Assembly: GCF_946187255.1 (NCBI RefSeq)
Contig: NZ_CAMHRZ010000009.1
Span: 1 to 27,649 of the forward strand
Origin: an uncultured Ruminococcus sp.
GTDB lineage: Bacteria > Bacillota > Clostridia > Oscillospirales > Ruminococcaceae
Length of the DNA stretch: 27,649 bases
Reading direction: 5' to 3'
Part shown: positions 1-5,838 of the stretch, piece after piece
Layout of the letters: every line of letters starts with the position of its first letter
How positions within the stretch are numbered: the first letter of the stretch is position 1
Program-made: the position numbers and the translations under genes
The notes under the pieces: model-generated
The model's database searches: none
What the model was told of the DNA's origin: nothing
The model's input: only the letters and a program-made list of their open reading frames with translations

Positions 1-127
1 CCCGTTCGTCAATAGTAATTTAACAATATATGTTGACATTTTTTACCGACTTTGCTTTTGAGGGCGTTATTTTGGCAGAAAAAGCAAGAAAAGACTATAT
101 ATGCTGTATAATATAGCAAAATCGCGC

Positions 128-157
128 TTGACGGATGCTGTCGTCGGGTGTTATCAT
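128..157 (+). promoter_or_regulatory. Candidate upstream sigma-70 promoter of the two-component operon
   Basis: The elements are TTGACG (128-133), an 18-base spacer, and TATCAT (152-157) preceded by TGT, an extended -10. It lies about 160 bases upstream of the response regulator start, so it would be the distal member of a tandem pair with the promoter at 200-228. The -10 is imperfect, so confidence is moderate. Confidence 0.4.
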
Positions 158-179
158 GATAGTACAAAAACGGCATTTT

Positions 180-192
180 CGTCAATTTGACG
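180..192. repeat. Perfect palindrome CGTCAA-T-TTGACG, candidate operator
   Basis: CGTCAA (180-185) and TTGACG (187-192) are perfect reverse complements around a single T. The palindrome sits between the two candidate promoters of the two-component operon, just upstream of the -35 at 200-205. The same hexamer also occurs at 6-11 (CGTCAA) and 128-133 (TTGACG). A regulator site is possible, but no binding protein can be named. Confidence 0.35.
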
Positions 193-199
193 CAGACCC

Positions 200-228
200 T
201 TGAAAAGATTATGGGTATATGGTATAAT
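200..228 (+). promoter_or_regulatory. Sigma-70 promoter of the response regulator/kinase operon
   Basis: TTGAAA (200-205), a 17-base spacer, and TATAAT (223-228) with an upstream TGG (extended -10). Transcription should start near 235, giving a leader of about 80 bases. A TTTAA direct repeat with an 11-base period (228-232 and 239-243) overlaps the end of the -10 and the start site. That is the position expected for autorepression by an OmpR-family regulator. Confidence 0.7.
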
Positions 229-316
229 TTAAACTAAGTTTAAGCCCTGCGGGGTATTATATTAGCAGCGGGTGCATCGCGTCCGCATACCGAGATAACA
301 GGAGGGGTCGAGTTAT

Positions 317-994
317 ATGAGACTATTGCTTGCAGAAGATGAAAAGGAACTTTCAAACGCACTGGTGGCAGTACTGAAACACAACAACTATTCCGTCGAT
401 GCCGTTTATGACGGACTTGATGCCTACGATTATATCATAGGTGCGGAGTATGACGGTATCATACTTGACATAATGATGCCTGGCATGGACGGGCTGACGG
501 TGCTAAGACGCATCCGCGAAAAGGGGATACATACCCCTGTGCTGCTGCTCACCGCAAGATCCCAGACAGAGGATAAGATAGCGGGACTGGACACAGGTGC
601 GGACGATTACCTCACTAAGCCCTTTGCAATGGGCGAACTGCTCGCGAGGATAAGGGCGATGACCCGCCGCAAGACCGAGTTTGCGCCTAATTCGCTGAAA
701 GTCGGCAATGTTACGCTGGACAGGGAGAGGTTCGTCATCTCCACCGAAAAGGGCGGCGAGACAAAGCTGGGCAACAAGGAATTCCAGGTGCTGGAAATGC
801 TGATGCTCAATCGCAATATCCTTATCTCCACCGAAAAACTGATGGAGAAGATATGGGGCTTCGATGCGGAAGCCGAGATAAGCGTGGTATGGGTGTATAT
901 ATCCTATATCAGGAAAAAGCTGGCGGCTGTGGGCGCTGATATCGAGATAAAAGCCAGCCGCGGTGTGGGCTACACGCTGGAGGTCAGAGAATGA
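317..994 (+). CDS. OmpR-family DNA-binding response regulator
   Basis: Cytoplasmic two-component response regulator, 225 residues, the normal length for the OmpR/PhoB class. The receiver domain (about 1-115) has the acidic pair E7/D8, the phospho-acceptor D51 in an LDIMMPGMDG context, T79 and K101 (YLTKPF). The C-terminal part (about 125-224) is a winged-helix domain with the usual WVYISYIRKKL recognition-helix region and a RGVGYTL wing. The start has an AGGAGGGG ribosome binding site. The stop overlaps the kinase start (ATGA), so the two are translationally coupled. TTTAA/TTAAG repeats with an 11-base period upstream of this gene and of the VTC gene are candidate binding sites. No specific signal can be assigned. 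Confidence 0.95.
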   Translation: MRLLLAEDEKELSNALVAVLKHNNYSVDAVYDGLDAYDYIIGAEYDGIILDIMMPGMDGLTVLRRIREKGIHTPVLLLTARSQTEDKIAGLDTGADDYLTKPFAMGELLARIRAMTRRKTEFAPNSLKVGNVTLDRERFVISTEKGGETKLGNKEFQVLEMLMLNRNILISTEKLMEKIWGFDAEAEISVVWVYISYIRKKLAAVGADIEIKASRGVGYTLEVRE

Positions 995-2319
995 TAAAAC
1001 GGCTGCGGCGCAGGTTCGTACTGATCGCGGCATTCAGTGTGCTGGCTGTGGAACTTGTGGTGGTGGGTCTGATAAATATCATGAATATCCGCCAGATAAA
1101 CGGCACCGAGAAGCAGCTGCTGGAGATACTCTGCGACAATGACGGCGAGTTCCCCGAATTCGGCATGATGCGCGATCAGAACGGTTTCAAGCCGGGCGGC
1201 AGGTTCGGCGGCATGGACGATGAACCGCCCCCTGTTCCCGATGATGACGGCAGGCGTGGATTCGGCGGTTTCGGCTTCAGGATGACAGAGGAGACCAGGT
1301 TCAAGACCAGATACTTCTATGTGATGTGCGACAGGCAGCTTTCCCCGACGGTGATAAATACCGTACATATCGCGGCGGTCACTTCCGATCAGGCGGTGAG
1401 CTATGCGCAGAAAGCCCATAATACTGGCAAGTCGGGCGGATACATAGGTGATTATCGCTTTGTGGTCAAGGAGACCCAATACGGTAAGATGTACATATTT
1501 CTGGACTGTAGCGATGATATACGGACAGAGCAGAATTTCCTGCTCATCTCCGCCGCCATATCTCTGGGCGGCTGGGTGCTGGTCTGCCTGCTGATAATAA
1601 TATGCTCGCGCTTTGCGGTCAAGCCTTTCATCGAGAATTATGAGAAGCAGAGGATGTTCATAACCGATGCGGGTCATGAGATAAAGACTCCGCTCGCCAT
1701 CATCCAGGCGAATACGGAAGTCATAGAGATGATAAGCGAGCCCAGTGAGTGGACTGAGAGCATAAAGAACCAGATAGAGCGCCTTAACGGACTGATAGCC
1801 AACCTGCTCAGGCTTTCGCGGATGGATGAGGAGAGCATAAAGCCCGTGTTCGCGGAATTTGACCTGACGGACGCATTTATCGATATCGCACAGCCCTTCA
1901 AAACACCTGCGGAAAACAAGGGGCTGACCCTTAATGTGGATGCGCAGGAGAATATACGCATGAACGGCGATGAGGCATCCATCAGGCAGGTGGTATCCAT
2001 ACTCACCGAGAATGCGGTGAAATACTGCGACAAGGGCGGAAGTATAGATATCAGCCTGACAAAAACTGCCAGCGGCAGGCACGCTGTGATAAAAGCAGTC
2101 AATGACTGCGCACAGCCCCCCGAAGATCCCGAAAGGCTGTTTGACCGTTTCTATCGCGCAGACGCTTCCCGCAAGCGTGAGGACGGCGAGAAGAAAAGCG
2201 GATACGGCATAGGGCTTTCGGTGGCAAAGGCAGTGACTGAGAACCACAAGGGCAAGATATCCTGCAAGGCTGAAAACGGCAAGATCATCTTTACTGTAAG
2301 GCTGAGAAGCATACCGTGA
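991..2319 (+). CDS. Membrane sensor histidine kinase
   Basis: 442-residue sensor kinase, partner of the preceding regulator (4-base overlap). TM1 is about residues 9-31 and TM2 about 178-203, enclosing an extracytoplasmic loop of about 145 residues. The cytoplasmic part has a HisKA helix with phospho-acceptor H229 (DAGHEIKTPLA), an N-box region (ILTENAVKY), an F-box-like LFDRFYRAD, and a GYGIGLSVA G box, so all kinase motifs are present. The loop contains a low-complexity Gly/Phe/Arg/Asp/Pro stretch (about residues 67-97) that is not typical of a folded PAS or Cache sensor. A hairpin terminator follows at 2373. The family is related to BaeS/PhoR-type kinases; the ligand is unknown. Confidence 0.93.
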   Translation: MIKRLRRRFVLIAAFSVLAVELVVVGLINIMNIRQINGTEKQLLEILCDNDGEFPEFGMMRDQNGFKPGGRFGGMDDEPPPVPDDDGRRGFGGFGFRMTEETRFKTRYFYVMCDRQLSPTVINTVHIAAVTSDQAVSYAQKAHNTGKSGGYIGDYRFVVKETQYGKMYIFLDCSDDIRTEQNFLLISAAISLGGWVLVCLLIIICSRFAVKPFIENYEKQRMFITDAGHEIKTPLAIIQANTEVIEMISEPSEWTESIKNQIERLNGLIANLLRLSRMDEESIKPVFAEFDLTDAFIDIAQPFKTPAENKGLTLNVDAQENIRMNGDEASIRQVVSILTENAVKYCDKGGSIDISLTKTASGRHAVIKAVNDCAQPPEDPERLFDRFYRADASRKREDGEKKSGYGIGLSVAKAVTENHKGKISCKAENGKIIFTVRLRSIP

Positions 2320-2372
2320 TGAAGATTAAACTTAACTTAATTAAATTTAATGATCAAGGTATTGACATTTCG

Positions 2373-2424
2373 GGCGGCTGAGCTGACTGAGACAGCGGCA
2401 GTCGCCTGTTTTCGGGATTTTTTG
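2373..2424 (+). terminator. Imperfect intrinsic terminator after the kinase gene
   Basis: GGCGGCTG (2373-2380) pairs with CAGTCGCC (2399-2406), with one G-T pair. The stem continues as GCTG/CAGC after a small internal loop. TGTTTT follows directly and a run of six T follows at 2419-2424. It separates the two-component operon from the VTC gene. Confidence 0.55.
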
Positions 2425-2469
2425 AGTATGAGATCGAGAAAAAATAATTTTTCAATTCTTCTAACAAAA

Positions 2470-2501
2470 TTAAGTTTAGATTAAGGTCGAGGGCTTATAA
2501 T
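2470..2501 (+). promoter_or_regulatory. Candidate activator-dependent promoter: TTAAG repeats plus TATAAT
   Basis: TTAAG occurs at 2470-2474 and 2481-2485, an 11-base period, as in direct-repeat boxes of PhoB/PhoP/OmpR regulators. The second repeat ends 10 bases before a TATAAT (2496-2501). There is no recognisable -35 and no TGn extension, unlike the other promoters in this window, which fits class II activation. A second TTAA cluster lies at 2326-2350. That the neighbouring response regulator is the activator is inference. Confidence 0.5.
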
Positions 2502-2554
2502 TAAGACCATAGAAGGGAAACAGATCCCACACCAAGATGAAAGGAATGAGTTTT

Positions 2555-3319
2555 ATGGCTGCTGTACAGGAAACTTTCAAGCGCGTTGAGAAAAAATACT
2601 TCGTCACCGACGTTCAGCAGGAGGAGATAATCCGCATAATGGCAGGCAAGGCTGCTGCTGATCATTACGGACTGACTACTATATGCAACATATACTACGA
2701 TACGCCCGATCATCAGCTGATCCGTACCTCTATGGAGAAGCCTGTATACAAGGAGAAACTCCGCATAAGGAGCTACGGTGTGCCCAACAAGGACAGCAAG
2801 GTCTTTGTGGAGCTAAAGAAGAAGTACAAGGGCGTTGTCTACAAAAGGCGCGTGGATATGTCGCTGATAGACAGCTACGAGTTCGTGAACTTCGGAGTGA
2901 TGCCCGGAAAAAATCCCCAGATTGAAAAGGAGATAGACTATTTCCTCCATTTCTATAAGGATGTAGCTCCCGCTATGTATCTGAGCTATGACAGGATAGC
3001 TTTTGCGGGCATAGACAATCCCGATCTGCGTATAACCTTTGACAGCAACATCACCTACCGTGAGGAAGAGATAAGGCTGGAGAAGGGCTCGTGGGGCAGA
3101 AAGCTCCTGGATCCTCACATGAGGATAATGGAGATCAAGATACCCGGCGCAATGCCGCTGTGGCTGAGCTATCTGCTGGATCAGCTGGAGATCTATCCCG
3201 GCAGCTTCTCGAAGTACGGAGAAGCCTACAAACAGGTTTTCAGCGAAGCCCTCGACCGGGAAAAATATCTCAGACTCAACAAGGACGAATCGAAAGGAAC
3301 GGTGAATGACTGTGCTTGA
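2555..3319 (+). CDS. VTC-domain (polyphosphate polymerase-like) protein
   Basis: 254-residue cytoplasmic protein of the VTC/polyphosphate polymerase family, the triphosphate-tunnel fold found in the yeast Vtc4 catalytic core. Family hallmarks include an N-terminal RVEKKYF, alternating basic strands (KEKLRIRSYG, VELKKKYKGVVYKRR), a central YDRIAF, ITFDSNI, and a C-terminal MEIKIPGAMPLW followed by SFSKYGEAY. The basic and acidic strand residues that line the tunnel appear present. The start at 2555 is chosen because GAAAGGA lies 9 bases upstream; ATGs at 2537 and 2546 lie upstream of or within that site. It overlaps the DUF4956 gene by 14 bases. VTC-DUF4956 pairs recur in Firmicutes, often with a CotH gene, which is absent here. 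Polyphosphate synthesis has not been shown for this subgroup. Confidence 0.85.
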   Translation: MAAVQETFKRVEKKYFVTDVQQEEIIRIMAGKAAADHYGLTTICNIYYDTPDHQLIRTSMEKPVYKEKLRIRSYGVPNKDSKVFVELKKKYKGVVYKRRVDMSLIDSYEFVNFGVMPGKNPQIEKEIDYFLHFYKDVAPAMYLSYDRIAFAGIDNPDLRITFDSNITYREEEIRLEKGSWGRKLLDPHMRIMEIKIPGAMPLWLSYLLDQLEIYPGSFSKYGEAYKQVFSEALDREKYLRLNKDESKGTVNDCA

Positions 3320-4013
3320 TAATATAAATGTTTTATCGGCTATTGATCTATCTTCGACTGTGGGGACATCCACTATAACTACTTCAACTTTTGCGATCTG
3401 CTCGCTGGTATCACTGGTGGTGGGCGCGATGATAGCTTTCAGCTTCTGTTTCAGGCAGAACAAGAGCAAGAGCCTTGTGACGACACTGGCGCTGCTGCCG
3501 CTGATAGTTCAGGTGATAATCATGCTGGTAAACGGCAATCTCGGAACGGGCGTTGCGGTGGCAGGTGCGTTCAGTCTGGTAAGGTTCCGTTCAATGCAGG
3601 GAAACGCTAAGGATATACTGGGGATCTTCCTGGCTATGGCAGTAGGTATAGCAACGGGTACCGATCATCTTCTGCTGGCGATAATATTCACAGTAGTCGT
3701 ATGCGGAATGAACATCGTGTATATGATCCTCCCCTTAGGTGAGGGCGCCGACTGCGAGAAGGTACTGACCATCACCATCCCCGAGAGCCTTGATTACGGC
3801 GATGTATTCGATGATATCTTCGAGAAGTTCACCACAAAGGCAAAGCTCGAAACAGTAAAGACCACCAATATGGGCAGCCTGTTCAAGCTGAAATACGATG
3901 TGACCCTCAAAAATGGTGTCAAGGAAAAGGAGCTTATAGATGAACTCAGAGTGCGCAACGGCAATCTTGAGATAATATGCTCCAGAAAAATGCCCGATGC
4001 CAATCAGCTTTGA
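3306..4013 (+). CDS. DUF4956 domain membrane protein
   Basis: 235-residue integral membrane protein matching the DUF4956 family. After an N-terminal Ser/Thr-rich segment there are about four hydrophobic helices (roughly residues 25-46, 55-73, 76-90, 107-143). These include the conserved GAFSLVRFRSMQGNAKDI stretch and the IFLAMAVGIATGT segment typical of the family. A soluble C-terminal domain of about 85 residues follows, with an ACT/ferredoxin-like alternation. The start has GAAAGGA upstream and lies inside the end of the VTC gene, so expression is coupled. The function is unknown; the partnership suggests a membrane component linked to the VTC protein. A strong terminator follows. Confidence 0.85.
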   Translation: MTVLDNINVLSAIDLSSTVGTSTITTSTFAICSLVSLVVGAMIAFSFCFRQNKSKSLVTTLALLPLIVQVIIMLVNGNLGTGVAVAGAFSLVRFRSMQGNAKDILGIFLAMAVGIATGTDHLLLAIIFTVVVCGMNIVYMILPLGEGADCEKVLTITIPESLDYGDVFDDIFEKFTTKAKLETVKTTNMGSLFKLKYDVTLKNGVKEKELIDELRVRNGNLEIICSRKMPDANQL

Positions 4014-4020
4014 TGATTAC

Positions 4021-4054
4021 GCAGTTTCCGCAAAAATGCGGAGACTGCTTTTTT
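4021..4054 (+). terminator. Intrinsic terminator after VTC-DUF4956
   Basis: An 11-bp stem, GCAGTTTCCGC (4021-4031) with GCGGAGACTGC (4038-4048) including one G-T pair, has a 6-base loop and is followed by six T (4049-4054). Confidence 0.9.
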
Positions 4055-4093
4055 ATTGCCGCAAATGACCCGATCGGGAATTTTCGTGCTCTA

Positions 4094-4122
4094 TTGACTA
4101 TTTTCGCGGGATGTGATATTAT
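4094..4122 (+). promoter_or_regulatory. Promoter of the HD-GYP gene, with a very short leader
   Basis: TTGACT (4094-4099), a 17-base spacer, and TATTAT (4117-4122) with a TGA extended -10. Start of transcription is predicted near 4129, only about 12 bases before the ATG at 4141. The G-rich leader would itself be the ribosome binding site. The spacer core GCGGGATGTGATAT (4106-4119) recurs identically in the kptA promoter. Confidence 0.75.
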
Positions 4123-4140
4123 ATAGTGGGGGTGGTGCGA

Positions 4141-5295
4141 ATGGGCGAAACAGAACTGCAAAAGAAGCTGAAACATATCGAAAAAGTAGGCAGAAGACTG
4201 CTGTTATGCATGAATGCGGCGGTCATCTTTTTTGTGATATCGGGGTTTTGCAACCTGAGTCTGGCTGTGGGCTCGCTGTTTGCGGAAAAGCTCCCGAAAA
4301 CTGTAGTTGAGACATTCTACGAAGATTTTGAACTTAAACTGGGCGGAAATATCATAAACCTCAATATACAGTCGCTGAGCGATGCCATCGGCAATTACCG
4401 CGTGTCGGGGCTGGGGTATCTGCTGGTGGCGCTGTATTCGATACTTGTGGTCACGATACTGACATTCTACCGAAAGGTGATATACCTGGTGGTCAACGGA
4501 AGTCAGCCCTTTACCGAAGAATCGGGCAGGATGATGAAGCGGTATTCAAACCTGACGCTGTTTTTCATCCTTTCATCGAACCCGATCGTGGCGATAATAC
4601 TTTTCATCATGCTGAGACTGTTTGCGGTGCTGGTAGAATACGGCGCGTATCTGCAAAAGAAGGCTGACGAGACTAACCGCATACAGGAGGAGATAATCGT
4701 ATCCTTCGCGGAAATAACCGAGAACAAATCAGGACAGACGGGACAGCACATCAGGCGTGTGGCGGAGTACTCAAAGATAATCGCAAAGGAACTGGGAATG
4801 ACGGATGAACAGGTGCAGCTGATAGGTCTGGCTTCCACCATGCACGACGTGGGCAAGCTGATAATCCCGCCTGAGATACTGGACAAGCCGGGCAGACTTA
4901 CCGATGAGGAGTTTGCTGTCATAAAGACACATACCACCTACGGTGCTGCGCTCCTCAGCCGCGTTGAGGGCGATGTGATGCAGCTTTCAAGGACTATCGC
5001 GCTTGAACATCACGAGAGGATAGACGGCAAAGGCTACCCTCTTGGCAAGGAGGGCAGGGCTACTTCTCCCGAAAGCAGGATAGTGGCAGTGGCTGATGTC
5101 TATGATGCACTGACCAGCAGACGAAGCTACAAAAAGCCCTGGGATCCGCAGGATGCCTTCAACGAGATAGTCAAGAACGCGGGCACGCAGTTCGATATCA
5201 ATGTTATCGAGGCGTTCAAGTCGGCTTATGATAAGATCGAGGAAGCAAGACAGCGCTACGCCGACAAGGATACGGTGGAAGAAGTCGAAATGTAA
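4141..5295 (+). CDS. Membrane-anchored HD-GYP domain phosphohydrolase
   Basis: 384 residues. The N-terminal half is membrane-embedded, with about three to four helices (roughly residues 20-42, 86-108, 135-170). The C-terminal half (about 185-375) is a full HD-GYP domain with H235/D236 in HDVGK, the conserved ILDKPGRLTDEE, the H290/H291 pair, DGKGYP, and VADVYDALTSRRSYKK. HD-GYP enzymes hydrolyse cyclic di-GMP or related cyclic dinucleotides, and all metal-ligand motifs are intact. The membrane part carries QPFTEESGRMMKR and ends RLFAVLVEYGAYLQKK, which looks like the DUF2975 pattern and suggests a fusion. The in-frame GTG at 4126 lies upstream of the predicted transcript start and is rejected. 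The gene is monocistronic in appearance. Confidence 0.92.
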   Translation: MGETELQKKLKHIEKVGRRLLLCMNAAVIFFVISGFCNLSLAVGSLFAEKLPKTVVETFYEDFELKLGGNIINLNIQSLSDAIGNYRVSGLGYLLVALYSILVVTILTFYRKVIYLVVNGSQPFTEESGRMMKRYSNLTLFFILSSNPIVAIILFIMLRLFAVLVEYGAYLQKKADETNRIQEEIIVSFAEITENKSGQTGQHIRRVAEYSKIIAKELGMTDEQVQLIGLASTMHDVGKLIIPPEILDKPGRLTDEEFAVIKTHTTYGAALLSRVEGDVMQLSRTIALEHHERIDGKGYPLGKEGRATSPESRIVAVADVYDALTSRRSYKKPWDPQDAFNEIVKNAGTQFDINVIEAFKSAYDKIEEARQRYADKDTVEEVEM

Positions 5296-5312
5296 AAAAT
5301 GTGTTAAAACCA

Positions 5313-5341
5313 TTGACAACCCTGTTGTATCGTGTTATAAT
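5313..5341 (+). promoter_or_regulatory. Consensus sigma-70 promoter of rpmE
   Basis: TTGACA (5313-5318), a 17-base spacer, and TATAAT (5336-5341) with a TGT extended -10 give a perfect match to consensus. The predicted start is near 5348, leaving a leader of about 100 bases. Confidence 0.92.
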
Positions 5342-5347
5342 ATTTTA

Positions 5348-5450
5348 GTCTGAAAGACGTTTAAATGAATGCTGCATAGAACTACTGTCTGAACTAAGGA
5401 TGATGGGCTTCTATGAGCCATAATTTTTAGTTTGGAAGGAGGTCATTCTG
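5348..5450 (+). ncRNA. Structured 5' leader of rpmE, candidate L31 autoregulatory leader
   Basis: The leader can form an outer stem AACTAA (5392-5397) with TTAGTT (5427-5432) around an inner stem ATGG(G)CT (5403-5409) with AGCCAT (5416-5421), one base bulged. A small GTCT/AGAC hairpin lies near the 5' end. The outer stem closes just before the AAGGAGGT ribosome binding site (5436-5443). L31 leaders that bind the protein are described for Firmicutes; membership of this one is inference from position and pairing. Confidence 0.5.
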
Positions 5451-5651
5451 ATGAGAGAAGGTATTCACCCCAAGTATGTCGAGACTACTATCACTTGTGC
5501 TTGCGGCAATGTTATCAAGACCAGATCCACTAAGGAGAATATAAAGGTCGAGATCTGCTCCAAGTGCCACCCTTTCTTCACCGGTAAGCAGAAGCTGGTT
5601 GACAGCGGCGGACGTGTTGACAGATTCAAGAAGAGATTCAATCTCGACTAA
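5451..5651 (+). CDS. rpmE: 50S ribosomal protein L31, zinc-binding (C+) form
   Basis: 66-residue ribosomal protein of the large subunit, full length for the family. It begins MREGIHPKY and carries the four zinc ligands C16, C18, C36 and C39, so this is the zinc-dependent C+ paralog rather than the zinc-independent form induced in starvation. The C-terminus GGRVDRFKKRF is canonical. An excellent AAGGAGGT site sits 7 bases before the ATG. The gene has its own consensus promoter, a structured leader, and a strong terminator 13 bases after the stop, so it is mainly a single-gene unit. Its leader may mediate feedback control. Confidence 0.98.
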   Translation: MREGIHPKYVETTITCACGNVIKTRSTKENIKVEICSKCHPFFTGKQKLVDSGGRVDRFKKRFNLD

Positions 5652-5664
5652 TTATCAAGAAGCT

Positions 5665-5692
5665 AAAGAGCGGAAATTTTCCGCTCTTTTTT
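5665..5692 (+). terminator. Intrinsic terminator after rpmE
   Basis: AAAGAGCGGA (5665-5674) pairs with TCCGCTCTTT (5680-5689) around AATTT and is followed by a T run to 5692. The ribosome binding site of the next gene begins only 7 bases later. Confidence 0.9.
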
Positions 5693-5712
5693 GTATATAA
5701 GGAGGCAGGGCA

Positions 5713-5838
5713 TTGGGCAGCTTGCTTGATGAACTGCCGTATGATAAAAGCAGATCGGTGTCTGAGAACTATTTTTCAAAAATGAAGCGGGAATACCGTA
5801 ACAGCAGTGAGACAGTATCGAAAGGGGACAGCGTATGA
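5713..5838 (+). CDS. Small 41-residue protein, TTG start, coupled to the YigZ gene
   Basis: A short frame beginning at TTG has a strong AAGGAGG site (5699-5705) 7 bases upstream and runs 41 codons to a TGA that overlaps the ATG of the next gene (ATGA). The predicted protein starts MGSLLDELPYDKSRSVSENY and is soluble, charged and Ser-rich, with no membrane segment or cysteine. Codon use (CTG, AGC, GAG) resembles the neighbours. I recognise no family. The ribosome binding site, in-frame length and stop-start overlap support real translation. It may be a small protein or a leader peptide controlling yigZ expression. Confidence 0.65.
   Translation: MGSLLDELPYDKSRSVSENYFSKMKREYRNSSETVSKGDSV

Noticed and set aside
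33..38. TTGACA near the left end as a promoter
   Set aside because: No -10 lies at 16-18 bases downstream.
107..112. TATAAT as a -10 for the two-component operon
   Set aside because: No -35 at a useful distance and TG is directly adjacent without the extra base. The promoters at 128 and 200 are better.
970..2247. 425-residue minus-strand open frame opposite the kinase gene
   Set aside because: It lies wholly antisense to a clear histidine kinase, has no ribosome binding site or family motif, and arises from the codon bias of the real gene.
2362..2367. TTGACA after the kinase gene
   Set aside because: The matching -10 position reads GACTGA and a terminator stem begins at 2373.
4126..4128. 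GTG as start of the HD-GYP gene
   Set aside because: It lies only 4 bases after the -10, upstream of the predicted transcript start.
5617..5645. TTGACA inside rpmE as promoter for yigZ
   Set aside because: No TATAAT-like sequence is found 16-18 bases downstream (reads AATCTC).
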